Part shown: piece after piece, positions 1-8,391 of the stretch | Layout of the letters: each line of letters starts with the position of its first letter | How positions within the stretch are numbered: position 1 is the stretch's first letter | Source: Streptomyces indicus | GTDB lineage: Bacteria; Actinomycetota; Actinomycetes; Streptomycetales; Streptomycetaceae | Assembly (NCBI RefSeq): GCF_900100315.1 | Contig: NZ_FNFF01000005.1 | Coordinates: 62,001-126,000 of the forward strand | Reading direction: 5' to 3' | DNA length: 64,000 bases | Notes under the pieces: generated by a model | Told to the model about the DNA's origin: nothing | Seen by the model: the letters and a program-made list of their open reading frames with translations, nothing else | Databases searched by the model: none | Made by a program: the position numbers and the translations under genes

Positions 1-93
1 GACGGCTGCCGCGCTCGCGAGCCGGGCCGGCACCACGGCGAGCAGGCCTGCGGCCGAGAGGGCGGTCATCAGCTGTCTGCGGGTGGGTTGCAT
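1..93 (-). CDS. Tat-exported protein, N-terminus only (truncated by window edge)
   Basis: Only the first 31 codons lie inside the window. The start is an ATG read leftwards from position 93, preceded by a strong AGGAGG-type ribosome binding site. The visible peptide has the twin-arginine motif TRRQLMTAL, then a hydrophobic stretch and an Ala-rich region ending in SAAAV, which is a typical Tat signal peptide. The mature protein, and so its function, lies outside the window. Tat export usually means a folded, often cofactor-containing or hydrolytic enzyme, but nothing here identifies the family. Confidence 0.7.
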   Translation of the reverse strand, partial: MQPTRRQLMTALSAAGLLAVVPARLASAAAV

Positions 94-270
94 GGTTCCT
101 CCGCCGGTCCGGGACATGTCACTGGCCGCGCGGAGTCAACCAGTGATGCCCGGGCGCAACAAGAGGGCCCGTCCACACCCGTACGGGACAGCAGGACTTC
201 ACCCGACTCCCCGGCCGCGCCGCAGAGTTGGCGGCGCGGCGGGCGAGTCGACGCCAGTGGTCTGGACCGG

Positions 271-1491
271 TCAGGACTCCAGCGGCAGGATCGCGCTCGG
301 CGGCAGGACGGTGTGCTTGAGCTCGTCGGGCACCGGGTTGTTGTGCGAGGGGTACTTCGGCGCCCCCGCGTTGCGGCGGTAGACCGCCGTGGAGGGCTCC
401 GGGTTGGTGTCGAACTGCGGGATCACCTTGTCGCCGAAGAGCTCGATCATCTCGAGGTGCTCCTCGAAGGTCATACCGCCCGTCATGCCGAACACCAGCT
501 GGTCACAGCCCACTTGCTGGTACGCGGCCACCTGCTCGGCCACCTCGTCGGGCGTGCCGCAGAGCATCAGGCCGGCCTTGATGATCTCGTCGAGGATCTC
601 GTCGCCGCCGAGCTCGCTGAACGCCACGGGCGGGGTGGGCCAGGTCCGCTCGTCCATCGACTTGGGCATGGTGTCGTGGTACAGGTTCACCAGCGTGATC
701 AGGTATCCGAGACCGGCGTGCATGGCGATCTCGCGGGCCCGCTTGCGGTCGTTGAGGCAGATGACCGTGTTGGTCATCATCACGTTGTTGTTCTGGTAGT
801 CGCCGAGTATCTCCTTCGGGTCGGCGGCCGCCTCCTTGTACTGGTCGATCCGGCCCTTGAGTTCGAAGATCGGCTCGAAGTTGAAGGCGATGGCGCCGAT
901 GCCGAGCGATCCGGCCTTGGCGAAGGAGGGCGGGTTGCCGCACGCCATCCAGATCGGCGGGTGCGAGTGCCCGTACGGCTTCGGCAGGATGTTGTGCGGG
1001 GTGGGCACCGTGAAGTGCTCGCCGTGGAACTCGTAGTCGTACTGCTCCCACATCCGCACGATCTCGCGCGCGACCTCGTCCCATTCGGCCTTGGTGGACG
1101 AGGGGTCCATGATGTTGAAGGACTTCAGCTCGTGGCTGCCCGCGCCACGGCCCGTCCCCCACTCGAAGCGGCCCTCGGTGATGTGGTCCAGCATCGCGGC
1201 GCGCTCGGCGTAGCGCACCGGGTGCTCCTTGCGCGGCGACAGGCTGTTGATGCCGGTGCCCAGGTGGATGCGTTCGGTCTTCGCGGCCACGTAGCCCATC
1301 GCGACCTCGGGGGCGGACATGTGGCTGTATTCGGTGAGTGAGTGGTGCTCACCGAACCACACATACTTCCAGTTGTGCTTGTCCGCCTTGATCGCGATCT
1401 CCAACTCCCGCATCAGGGCGAGGTGTTCCGACGGGCGGTGGTGGGCCGCCATGCCAGGGATGAACCCGTTGAGGAAGATTCCGAACTCCAT
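271..1491 (-). CDS. LLM class flavin-dependent oxidoreductase
   Basis: A 406-residue protein of the bacterial luciferase-like monooxygenase superfamily, a TIM barrel that uses FMN or F420. It opens with MEFGIFLNGFIPG. Family-like stretches follow: WFGEHHSLTEYS (about 45-56), TGINSLSPRKEHPVRYAERAA (about 94-114) and GTGRGAGSHEL (about 127-137). A CGTPDEVAEQVAAY segment near residue 310 is the usual C-terminal helix of this family. I chose the internal ATG at 1491 because GGGAGGG lies just upstream on the coding strand. The longer frame starting at 1515 would swallow that site. The gene is monocistronic and points away from the CoA-transferase-like gene. The substrate cannot be read from sequence. 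Confidence 0.9.
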   Translation of the reverse strand: MEFGIFLNGFIPGMAAHHRPSEHLALMRELEIAIKADKHNWKYVWFGEHHSLTEYSHMSAPEVAMGYVAAKTERIHLGTGINSLSPRKEHPVRYAERAAMLDHITEGRFEWGTGRGAGSHELKSFNIMDPSSTKAEWDEVAREIVRMWEQYDYEFHGEHFTVPTPHNILPKPYGHSHPPIWMACGNPPSFAKAGSLGIGAIAFNFEPIFELKGRIDQYKEAAADPKEILGDYQNNNVMMTNTVICLNDRKRAREIAMHAGLGYLITLVNLYHDTMPKSMDERTWPTPPVAFSELGGDEILDEIIKAGLMLCGTPDEVAEQVAAYQQVGCDQLVFGMTGGMTFEEHLEMIELFGDKVIPQFDTNPEPSTAVYRRNAGAPKYPSHNNPVPDELKHTVLPPSAILPLES

Positions 1492-1541
1492 GAGGAGCCC
1501 TCCCGAATCGATCACGCTCCACGGGCGGTGCCCGGGCGCTG

Positions 1542-1588
1542 CTGTTCGCTTAGGTCGTTGGCGCTCTGTTCGCTAGGTCGTCGGCGCT
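1542..1588. repeat. 24/23-bp tandem duplication in an intergenic region
   Basis: Copy 1 (1542-1565) begins CTGTTCGCTTAGGTCG and copy 2 (1566-1588) begins CTGTTCGCTAGGTCG. They differ by one deleted T and one T/C change. The duplication sits in the 325-bp gap between the divergent LLM oxidoreductase and CoA-transferase-like genes. Apart from promoters I see nothing else in that gap. It could be a duplicated regulator site or simple slippage. Confidence 0.8.
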
Positions 1589-1816
1589 GTCCGCTGCTGC
1601 CGATCAAGCCGATCACTCCGGCTGGGCGGAGGATGCACCAGAAGCCTTCAAGGGGCCATGGGTAGGACAGATCGAAATACGAAATCAGCCGTGGTCTTGG
1701 CCACGTCGCGCCGCGGCCGGTCGTCCGACCCGCGCCGCTGGCCCATTCGTACGAACCCTCCGGCCGCCGCGGCACGCACGCCACGGCCACCTCGCGCGGG
1801 CACCGAGAATTCCGCC

Positions 1817-2461
1817 ATGGACAAACTGGTCACCGCCTCCGCGGCCGTCTCGGACACCCCTTCGGGCAGCACCATCGTGCTGCCCGGCCCCGGCATTACG
1901 GGCTTTCCCGCGCTCCTCGTGGCGGCGCTGCGCGCGCTGCCGGCCGAGCGGTTCACCCTCGTGTGCCCCGGGCCGGAGGCGCTCGGGGACGGGGTGCGCG
2001 CGTGGCTCGCGAGCGGGCAGGTGGCCCGGCTGATCATCGACGAAGCCGGGCCGGAGGATGGCCGGATCGAGGGGGTGGAGACCGAGTACGTGGCACCCGC
2101 GCTCCTGGGACAGCGGCTGCAGGCCGCCGCCGCGGGCGCGGCCACCTTCCTCGCCCCCGTCGGCACCTACGCCCGTCCCGCCGCGGACGGGTCAGGGGCG
2201 ATGTTCTTCGGCGGCGACGAGTTCGGGCCCGTGCCGGCGCTCGTCCCCGACCTCGCGCTGGTGCGTGCCGCACAGGGGGACGCGAAGGGCAACGCGGTGT
2301 TCGCCGACGCCCTACGGGAGCGGGCGCTCACCGCGGCCAAGGCCGCGCGGCGCACGCTGGCCGAGGTGGACGAGCTGCTGCCCGTGCTGCATCCGCGGCA
2401 TGTGCAGCTGCCCGCCCGCTATGTCACTGCGGTGGTCGAAGCGGCGAAGGTGCGCGGCTGA
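1817..2461 (+). CDS. CoA-transferase subunit A-like protein (orphan)
   Basis: A 214-residue protein resembling the alpha subunit of 3-oxoacid/acetate CoA-transferases. The glycine-rich loop near residues 20-27 reads LPGPGITGFP, in place of the usual GGFGxxGxP. LLGQRLQAAAAGAATFLAPVG (about 98-118) matches the LAERLRAGGAGIPAFYTPTG region of the family. ALVRAAQGDAKGNAVF and the C-terminal VDELLPVLHPRHVQLPARYV also follow it. No beta subunit, which carries the catalytic glutamate, is adjacent. The next gene, an antiporter, starts 2 bp after this stop. The start at 1817 (MDKLVTAS) is chosen by family alignment, since the upstream frame is low-complexity. Whether it is an active enzyme is unclear. 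Confidence 0.65.
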   Translation: MDKLVTASAAVSDTPSGSTIVLPGPGITGFPALLVAALRALPAERFTLVCPGPEALGDGVRAWLASGQVARLIIDEAGPEDGRIEGVETEYVAPALLGQRLQAAAAGAATFLAPVGTYARPAADGSGAMFFGGDEFGPVPALVPDLALVRAAQGDAKGNAVFADALRERALTAAKAARRTLAEVDELLPVLHPRHVQLPARYVTAVVEAAKVRG

Positions 2462-2463
2462 CC

Positions 2464-4209
2464 ATGGAGTTCACCCTTGTCGCCGTGCTCGGCGTGATCA
2501 GCATCGTGGTGGTCGCGGCCTTCTCCGAACGGCTCGGGCTCGCCGCGCCGCTCAGCCTCGTGGTCGTCGGGATCGCGCTGAGCTTCATCCCCGGTGTGCC
2601 GCACCCGGAGATCGAGCCGGAGTGGATCCTCGCCGGCGTCCTGCCTCCCCTGCTGTACTCGGCCGCGGTCAACATGCCCGTGAGGGACTTCCGCCGCGAC
2701 CTCAAGGCCATCAGCGGTCTCGCGGTGGTGCTGGTCGTCCTGTCCACGCTCGGTGCCGGGGCGCTCTTCCACTGGCTCCTGCCGGAGATCGGCTGGCCCG
2801 CGGCGTTCGCGCTCGGGGCCGTCATCAGCCCGACCGACGCGGTGGCCGCGACCTCGGTCGGCAAGAAGCTCGGGCTGCCGCACCGCCTCGTGACGGTGCT
2901 CGAAGGCGAGGGACTGGTCAACGACGCGTCCGCGCTCGTGCTGCTGCGTACGGCGGTGGCCGCCTTCGCGGGCTCGTTCTCGCTGTGGGCCACGATCGGC
3001 GAGTTCCTGTACGCGGTGGCCGTGGCGGTGGCCGTCGGACTCGTCGTCGGTCTCCTGAACGTCCGGGCCAGGGCGCAGCTCGACGACACGGTGCTCAACA
3101 CCGCGATCTCGTTCGTGGTCCCCTTCCTCGCGTATCTGCCCGCCGAGGAGCTGCATGCCTCCGGGGTGCTGGCCGTCGTGATCGCCGGCCTGGTCACGGG
3201 GCATCAGAGTCCGCGCTTCCTGCGCGCCCAGGACCGTATCGCCGAATCGACCAACTGGCATACGGCGTCCTTCCTCCTGGAGAGCGGGATGTTCCTGCTC
3301 ATGGGCCTGAGCGTGAAGACCCTCGTCGACGAGGTGCGCGGCGACGGTCTGAGCGTCGCGCGGGCGCTGACGATCGGCCTGGTCGCGGCCCTGTTCGTGA
3401 TGGCCGCGCGGATGGTGTGGGTGGCGCCGATGGTGGCGCGGATGCGCCGTGACGTGGCCAAGGCCTCCCAGGGCAAGGAGAAGCTGGAGGCGATGCAGGA
3501 GCGCCTGCGCAACCCCGACGACGACCCGGAGTTCGCCGAGCGCCTCAGCGGCATCCCGCCGAAACGCCTCGAACGCTTCGAGCAGCGGATCACGCGCAAG
3601 TCCGCCGACCTCGAGTTCACGGTGAACGAGCACTTCGGCGGCCGTGGCGGGATCGTGCTCGGCTGGGCGGGGATGCGCGGCGCCATCACCGTCGCCGCCG
3701 CACAGACCCTGCCGGAGGACACCCCGGACCGCGCGCAGCTCATCCTGATCGCCTTCGTGGTGGCCGCCGTGACGCTGCTGCTGCAAGGGCTGACCCTGCC
3801 GATGGTGATCCGCAAGGTGGGTATCCCGCCGGACGACCCCCAGCGGCTGCGCGACGAAGGTGCGCGGCTCCTCACGGACCTCGTCCAGGCGGCGGGGGAC
3901 GTGCTCGACGACCCGTCGCTCACCGACCACGAGGGCAGGCCGTACTCCGAACGCGTGGTGGGCCTCGTCCGCAGCGACGCCCGCGTGGACGTCCACCGCA
4001 GGCCCGAGGACAGTGCGCCGTCCGAGGACGTGTCCCAGGGCCGCGACCAGTTCCTGGAGCTGCGCCTGCGGGTGCTGCAGGCCATGAGCGACCGGCTGCT
4101 CGCGGCCCGTTCGTCCGGCACGTACAGCTCCGTCACGCTGGGGCAGGCGCAACACATGCTGGATGTGGACGCGGCACGGTTCGAGCAGTTGGTGGGCCAG
4201 GAGCGGTAG
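2464..4209 (+). CDS. Na+/H+ antiporter, CPA1 family
   Basis: A 581-residue integral membrane protein. The N-terminal 400 residues contain about 12 hydrophobic segments. The ion-binding region GAVISPTDAVAATSVGKKLG (about 118-137) and the following LEGEGLVNDASALVL are the CPA1/NhaP-type motifs, including the ND pair. A second conserved block, GWAGMRGAITVAAA, is near residue 400. A hydrophilic tail of about 140 residues follows the last membrane span, and a charged insertion lies around residues 325-385. It starts 2 bp after the CoA-transferase-like gene, so the two are co-transcribed. Likely role: sodium and pH homeostasis. Confidence 0.93.
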   Translation: MEFTLVAVLGVISIVVVAAFSERLGLAAPLSLVVVGIALSFIPGVPHPEIEPEWILAGVLPPLLYSAAVNMPVRDFRRDLKAISGLAVVLVVLSTLGAGALFHWLLPEIGWPAAFALGAVISPTDAVAATSVGKKLGLPHRLVTVLEGEGLVNDASALVLLRTAVAAFAGSFSLWATIGEFLYAVAVAVAVGLVVGLLNVRARAQLDDTVLNTAISFVVPFLAYLPAEELHASGVLAVVIAGLVTGHQSPRFLRAQDRIAESTNWHTASFLLESGMFLLMGLSVKTLVDEVRGDGLSVARALTIGLVAALFVMAARMVWVAPMVARMRRDVAKASQGKEKLEAMQERLRNPDDDPEFAERLSGIPPKRLERFEQRITRKSADLEFTVNEHFGGRGGIVLGWAGMRGAITVAAAQTLPEDTPDRAQLILIAFVVAAVTLLLQGLTLPMVIRKVGIPPDDPQRLRDEGARLLTDLVQAAGDVLDDPSLTDHEGRPYSERVVGLVRSDARVDVHRRPEDSAPSEDVSQGRDQFLELRLRVLQAMSDRLLAARSSGTYSSVTLGQAQHMLDVDAARFEQLVGQER

Positions 4210-4270
4210 GCGCGCACCGAAGGTACGCAGGGCTGCCGCGGTCTCCCGCGGACGGGCCACGGCTGACAGG

Positions 4271-5044
4271 ATGCCCGTCATGCAGCCTGTGCCCACGCCC
4301 GACGTCCAGCCTGTGCCCACGCCCGACGTCCTGGCCGCCATCGCCGACGACCTCGGCGACTGGCGCGTCCTCGCCCAGCCGCTCGCGGCCCGTTACGTGG
4401 CCAGGGACGCGGATGCTGCATACGCCGCGGAAGCGGGCGGGGGCGGGGACACGAGGGTCGCGAGCCGGGGCGGCGACCCGACCGTCGCCGCCGCCTTCGT
4501 CTCGGCCGTCGCGCAGGTGGCCGCGACCGCCGGGCACGCGGTGCCGGAGATCCGCCTCGCGGGCGGCGCCGTCGACCTGCTCCTCTATACGGTCGCGCCC
4601 GACGGCGGGCGCTGGATCATGCCGCGGGACCTCGAACTGGCCCGGCTCATCTCGGGACTTGCCGCGAAGTTCCAGCTGCGCGCGGTCCCCGCGGAGGTCA
4701 CGCAGGTCGAACTCGCCCTCGATGCGGCCGACTTCAACGCCTCGGGTCCCTTCTGGTCCGCGCTGCTCACCGGCGACGCCTCGAATACGGTGCACGACTC
4801 GGTCTTCGATCCGGCGTGCCGGGTCCCCCCGCTCTGGTTCCAGGGCACCGACCCGCACGAGACGCCGCGCCAGCGCTGGCACCTTGACGTGTGGCTGGCA
4901 CCCGAGGTGGTCGAGGCGCGCATCGCGGCGGCCGTGGCCGCGGGCGGCACGGTGGTGGACACCTCGGGTGCGCCCGCGTACACGGTGCTCGCGGACCCGG
5001 AGGACAACAAGGTCTGCGTGGCCTGCGCGACCGGCCGCTCCTGA
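4271..5044 (+). CDS. VOC/glyoxalase-like domain protein
   Basis: A 257-residue cytoplasmic protein. The C-terminal half (DVWLAPEVVEARIAAAVAAG, then VLADPEDNKVCVACA) is the vicinal-oxygen-chelate fold seen in Streptomyces VOC proteins. The N-terminal half begins with VLAAIADDLGDWRVLAQPLAARY and resembles the 4a-hydroxytetrahydrobiopterin dehydratase/VOC fusion class (PRLAGGAVDLLLYT region), but I am not certain of that. Two starts are possible, ATG 4271 or ATG 4280. Neither has a strong ribosome binding site. An octapeptide QPVPTPDV is repeated twice right after the start. Confidence 0.7.
   Translation: MPVMQPVPTPDVQPVPTPDVLAAIADDLGDWRVLAQPLAARYVARDADAAYAAEAGGGGDTRVASRGGDPTVAAAFVSAVAQVAATAGHAVPEIRLAGGAVDLLLYTVAPDGGRWIMPRDLELARLISGLAAKFQLRAVPAEVTQVELALDAADFNASGPFWSALLTGDASNTVHDSVFDPACRVPPLWFQGTDPHETPRQRWHLDVWLAPEVVEARIAAAVAAGGTVVDTSGAPAYTVLADPEDNKVCVACATGRS
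4283..4330 (+). repeat. Perfect 24-bp in-frame tandem repeat
   Basis: Copies at 4283-4306 and 4307-4330 are identical and start CAGCCTGTGCCCACG. They encode QPVPTPDV twice at the N-terminus of the VOC protein. Perfect identity points to a recent slippage duplication. The second copy reads directly into LAAIADDLGDWR. Confidence 0.95.
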
Positions 5045-5127
5045 TCCCACCCGGCCCCGCACCGGCCGTCACCCGTTCGGCCGACACCACGCGCCTGCCG
5101 GAACAAACCCGCTCATACCGTGAAGAA

Positions 5128-6543
5128 ATGAGCACGCCGAGCCCTGGCCAGGTCATCGAGGCCGACAGCTACAAGCCCGGGTCCACGATCAGCGACTGGC
5201 GTCCCGAGGACACCGGCTTCTGGGAGTCGACCGGCCGCAAGGTGGCCAACCGCAACCTGTGGATCTCGATCCCGGCACTGATGCTGGGCTTCGTCGTCTG
5301 GCAGGTCTGGTCCGTGACCGTGGTCAAGCTCAACGACGTGGGCTTCGGCTTCTCGAAGTCCCAGCTGTTCTGGCTGACCGCGATCCCCGGCATCACCGGC
5401 GGCACGTTCCGGATCCTGTACACGTTCATCGGGCCGATCTTCGGCGAGCGGAAGTTCACCGCCTTCTCGACGATCATCCTCGTCGTGCCGATGCTGTGGC
5501 TCGGCTTCGCACTCCAGGACACGGGAACCCCGTACTGGGAGCTGGCCCTGATCGCCGCGGTCTGCGGCATCGGCGGTGCCAACTTCGCCTCGTCGATGGC
5601 CAACATCGGCTTCTTCTTCCCGAAGAAGGAGAAGGGGTCCGCGAACGGCCTCAACGGCGGCCTCGGCAACCTCGGCGTCTCCATCGTGCAGCTGGTGGCC
5701 CCGCTGGTGATCACGGCCGCCGTGCTCGGCCCGCCCGCCGGCGGCCCGCAGCACGACAGCGCCAAGAACACCGACGTATGGCTGCAGAACGGCGCCTTCC
5801 TGTGGGTGCCGCTGCTGGTGATCATGGCGCTCATGGCGTGGTTCCTGATGAACGACCTCAAGGTCGCCGCGGCGCCGTTCAGCCAGCAGAAGATCATCTT
5901 CAAGCGCAAGCACAACTGGCTGATGACCTGGCTCTACGTCGGCACCTTCGGCTCGTTCATCGGCTTCGCCGCAGGCCTGCCGCTGCTGATCAAGGACAAC
6001 TTCCAGGCGCAGGGCTACCAGGCCACGACGTACGCGTGGATCGGCCCGGCCATCGGCGCCCTGACCCGCTGGCTGGGCGGCTCGCTCTCCGACAAGGTGG
6101 GCGGCGCTCGCGTGACCATGCTGTCGTTCGTCGGCATGGCCGTCTCGCTGGTCGTGGTGATCTTCGCGCTGCCGCACAGCGGCGACCAGGGCAGCTTCTG
6201 GACCTTCTACATCGGCTTCCTGTGCGCGTTCTTCTTCTCGGGCATCGGCAACGGCTCGACCTTCCGCCAGATCCCGGTGATCTTCCGTGACTGGCACAGC
6301 AAGGGCGCCGAGGGCAAGGGCCCCGAGGCGCAGGCGGCGGCGCTCAAGCAGTCGGAGATGGAGGCGGGCGCGGTCACCGGCTTCTCCTCGGCAATCGCCG
6401 CGTACGGCTTCTTCTTCATCCCGGCGATGTTCGCCAACTTCCCGGTCACCAGCGCCCTGTGGTGCTTCATCGGGTTCTACGCGACCTGCCTCGCCGTGTG
6501 CTGGTGGTTCTACGCCCGCAAGGGCGCCGAGGCACCCAGCTGA
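5128..6543 (+). CDS. narK: NarK-type nitrate/nitrite transporter (MFS)
   Basis: A 471-residue major facilitator with about 12 membrane spans. Both nitrate-transporter glycine signatures are visible: GSANGLNGGLGNLGVS (about 170-185) and the later SGIGNGSTFRQIPVIF (about 371-386). The substrate-binding arginine context TGGTFRILYTF (about 90) is also present. A cytoplasmic loop rich in charged residues (DWHSKGAEGKGPEAQAA) follows the second signature. Start ATG 5128 has a GAAG ribosome binding site close upstream. No nitrate reductase genes are nearby, so it may serve assimilation or redox balance with reductases elsewhere. Confidence 0.93.
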   Translation: MSTPSPGQVIEADSYKPGSTISDWRPEDTGFWESTGRKVANRNLWISIPALMLGFVVWQVWSVTVVKLNDVGFGFSKSQLFWLTAIPGITGGTFRILYTFIGPIFGERKFTAFSTIILVVPMLWLGFALQDTGTPYWELALIAAVCGIGGANFASSMANIGFFFPKKEKGSANGLNGGLGNLGVSIVQLVAPLVITAAVLGPPAGGPQHDSAKNTDVWLQNGAFLWVPLLVIMALMAWFLMNDLKVAAAPFSQQKIIFKRKHNWLMTWLYVGTFGSFIGFAAGLPLLIKDNFQAQGYQATTYAWIGPAIGALTRWLGGSLSDKVGGARVTMLSFVGMAVSLVVVIFALPHSGDQGSFWTFYIGFLCAFFFSGIGNGSTFRQIPVIFRDWHSKGAEGKGPEAQAAALKQSEMEAGAVTGFSSAIAAYGFFFIPAMFANFPVTSALWCFIGFYATCLAVCWWFYARKGAEAPS

Positions 6544-6562
6544 CGCGGGGCGCACCCCGGTT

Positions 6563-6576
6563 TTGAACGCGTTCAA
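6563..6576. promoter_or_regulatory. 14-bp palindrome matching the KstR-type operator consensus
   Basis: TTGAACGCGTTCAA is a perfect palindrome and fits TnnAACnnGTTnnA, the published KstR motif for the TetR-family repressor of sterol catabolism. Several other TetR regulators use similar sites. It lies 40 bp before the start of the SDR39 epimerase gene. Confidence 0.6.
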
Positions 6577-6612
6577 CCCCCTCGGTAGGCTCGGGCCGAC
6601 ACCGAGGGGGTT
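6575..6612 (+). terminator. 12-bp perfect hairpin over the epimerase ribosome binding site
   Basis: AACCCCCTCGGT (6575-6586) pairs perfectly with ACCGAGGGGGTT (6601-6612) around a 14-nt loop, followed by TTTTC and the ATG at 6616. The shape is that of a terminator for narK. The 3' arm is also the only Shine-Dalgarno sequence of the downstream gene, so the hairpin could instead, or also, control translation. Confidence 0.65.
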
Positions 6613-6615
6613 TTC

Positions 6616-7563
6616 ATGCGCGTGGTGATTCCGGGCGGGACGGGGCAGGTCGGGGCCATGCTGCGGCGGGCACTCACGTCGGCGGGCCACGAGGTGGTCG
6701 TGCTCAGCCGGCGTCCGCACGGGCCGGGCGAGGTGGCCTGGGACGGCCGGACGGCGGGCCCGTGGACGAAGGAGATCGACGGCAGCGACGCCGTGGTCAA
6801 CCTGGCGGGCCGCAGCGTCAGTTGCCGCTACACCGAGGCCAACCTGCGGGAGATGATGGACTCGCGGATCGACTCGGCGCGGGTGGTCGGCGAGGCGATC
6901 GCGGCCGCCGCACGGCCGCCGCGGGTCTGGCTCCAGATGAGCACCGCCACGATCTACGCGCACACCTTCGGCACCGCCCACGACGAGGCGCAGGGAGTCA
7001 TCGGCGGCGGCGAACCGGAAGTGCCGGACTACTGGGCGTACAGCGTCGAGATCGCCCGGCGCTGGGAGCAGGTGCAGGACGAGGCGCCGATGCCGGGGAC
7101 GCGGAAGGTGGCGCTGCGGGCGGCGATGGTGATGAGTCCGGATCGCGGCGGGGTGTTCTCGGTGCTCTCACGGATGGCGAGGCTCGGCATCGGCGGCCCG
7201 GTCGCGGGCGGTCGGCAGTACGTGTCGTGGATCCACGAGCACGACTTCGTACGGGCTGTGGAGTTCCTGATCGCGCGCGAGGACCTCGACGGACCGGTGA
7301 ACCTCGCCTCGCCCGGGCCGCTCCCCCAGCGGGAGTTCATGCGCGGCCTGCGCCAGGCGTGGCGGGTGCCGGTGGGGCTGCCCGCGACGAAGGCCATGGC
7401 GGAGGCGGGTGCCTGGGTGCTGCGGTCCGACACGGAGCTGCTGCTCAAGAGCCGGCGGGTGCTGCCCGGACGGCTCCTGGAGGCCGGGTTCGCCTTCGAG
7501 CAGGGTGAATGGAACGGCGCGGCAGCCGAGTTGGTCGCGCGGGCGCGCGGATCCCGGGCCTGA
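6616..7563 (+). CDS. TIGR01777-type NAD-dependent epimerase (SDR39 family)
   Basis: A 315-residue atypical short-chain dehydrogenase. The N-terminal Rossmann loop is GGTGQVG (residues 7-13). VNLAGRSV (about 61-68) and MSTATIYAHTFG (about 110-121) mark the SDR39 family. YVSWIHEHDFVRAVEFLI (about 202-219) and LASPGPLPQREFMRGLRQ follow its C-terminal pattern. The E. coli relative is YfcH. Function is poorly defined, though some members help handle NAD-linked or heme-related substrates. The gene sits behind a palindrome and a hairpin that overlaps its ribosome binding site. It converges on the HATPase gene. Confidence 0.88.
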   Translation: MRVVIPGGTGQVGAMLRRALTSAGHEVVVLSRRPHGPGEVAWDGRTAGPWTKEIDGSDAVVNLAGRSVSCRYTEANLREMMDSRIDSARVVGEAIAAAARPPRVWLQMSTATIYAHTFGTAHDEAQGVIGGGEPEVPDYWAYSVEIARRWEQVQDEAPMPGTRKVALRAAMVMSPDRGGVFSVLSRMARLGIGGPVAGGRQYVSWIHEHDFVRAVEFLIAREDLDGPVNLASPGPLPQREFMRGLRQAWRVPVGLPATKAMAEAGAWVLRSDTELLLKSRRVLPGRLLEAGFAFEQGEWNGAAAELVARARGSRA

Positions 7564-7622
7564 ACTCCGGGCGGGCCGCGCGCCCGCGACGCTCATCTCG
7601 CCGAAGGACCCCCGGAGTTCAG
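7560..7622. terminator. Bidirectional inverted repeat spanning both stop codons
   Basis: CTGAACTCCGGG (7560-7571) is the exact reverse complement of CCCGGAGTTCAG (7611-7622). The first arm contains the TGA of the epimerase gene and the second the TGA of the convergent ATPase gene. Inside the loop GCGGGC/GCCCGC forms a second small hairpin. It probably ends transcription from both sides. Confidence 0.6.
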
Positions 7623-8242
7623 CCGCCCGCGGGCGCCGTCTCCGGGGGTCCGTCGACGCCCCAGGCGGGATCGGCGAGCACCAGCCGAGGAGCGGCGCTG
7701 CCGGTGAAGACCTCTATCTGGACGAGCAGCGGATCGAGCGCGGCGAGCGCCGGAGCAGCCGTACGGCGCCGCTCCCCCGTACCCGAGAACGCGGCCCAGA
7801 CCGCCTTGCCGTCCGGCCCCGGAGCCGACCAGCCCCAGACGTCGGAGACCGCGTCGACCCGGCGCAGGCCGTAGGCCGGCCCGGGACGCGGCAGCGTGTC
7901 GGCCGGGTCGAAGACCGCGCACACCACATCGCCCCCGGAGCGCAGCAGGCAGAGGACGACCGGGCAGGGATACGCGGCGGGGTCCTCGGCGCGGACCGCG
8001 TGCGCGAAGGCGTTGGCGACGAGCTCGGCGGCCGCCGGCAGGATCCGGGGCGCCAGGGCCCTGCAACCCCAGCGCTCCAGCGTCGCGAGGACGAACTCCC
8101 AGGCCTCCTGGTCGCTTTCCGCCTCGCTCTGCAGCAACTGGCAGGCCGAATCCGCAGTTACGGCCCCACCCCATGGGTCGAGCAGCGCGGCTGGGTCCGC
8201 GGTCGTGGTCAACCTGGCCTCCTGAAGCGGCGGAATCGGCAT
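7619..8242 (-). CDS. HATPase_c domain regulator (RsbW/anti-sigma kinase-like)
   Basis: A 207-residue protein with a single GHKL ATPase domain. The N-box is visible in PAAAELVANAFAHAVR (about 69-84), with the Glu and Asn used for ATP-Mg binding. The expected GHKL G1 region follows at CAVFDPADTLP (about 107-117). No histidine-kinase dimerisation domain or membrane span is present. In Streptomyces such solo ATPases are encoded next to DUF397 proteins, and here one is divergent 150 bp away. An XRE partner, usual in this module, is missing. The start is uncertain because the nearest ribosome-binding-like GGGAG is 11 bp upstream. Confidence 0.75.
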   Translation of the reverse strand: MPIPPLQEARLTTTADPAALLDPWGGAVTADSACQLLQSEAESDQEAWEFVLATLERWGCRALAPRILPAAAELVANAFAHAVRAEDPAAYPCPVVLCLLRSGGDVVCAVFDPADTLPRPGPAYGLRRVDAVSDVWGWSAPGPDGKAVWAAFSGTGERRRTAAPALAALDPLLVQIEVFTGSAAPRLVLADPAWGVDGPPETAPAGG

Positions 8243-8288
8243 CGGAGCAACGGCTCCCGGATGACATCCTGATGGTGTGAACTGACGG

Positions 8289-8336
8289 CTGCAAGCACAT
8301 CTGCAAGTGCAGCCGTACGCACGTCTGCAAGTACGC
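8289..8336. repeat. 12-bp-phased CTGCAAG array in a divergent promoter
   Basis: CTGCAAG occurs at 8289, 8301 and 8325, spaced exactly 12 and 24 bp apart. The 12-mers read CTGCAAGCACAT, CTGCAAGTGCAG, CCGTACGCACGT and CTGCAAGTACGC. The second also forms CTGCA-AG-TGCAG. It lies between the ATPase gene and the DUF397 gene, and regular phasing suggests binding sites for a cooperative regulator. Confidence 0.65.
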
Positions 8337-8391
8337 CGCGCCGCAGGGCCGTTCGCGGCGACAGTGCAGGCAGGGGACAGGGGGACGCTTC

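Noticed and set aside
8289..8336. Possible CRISPR array
   Set aside because: The repeats are 7 bp with 5- and 17-bp gaps and there are no cas genes.
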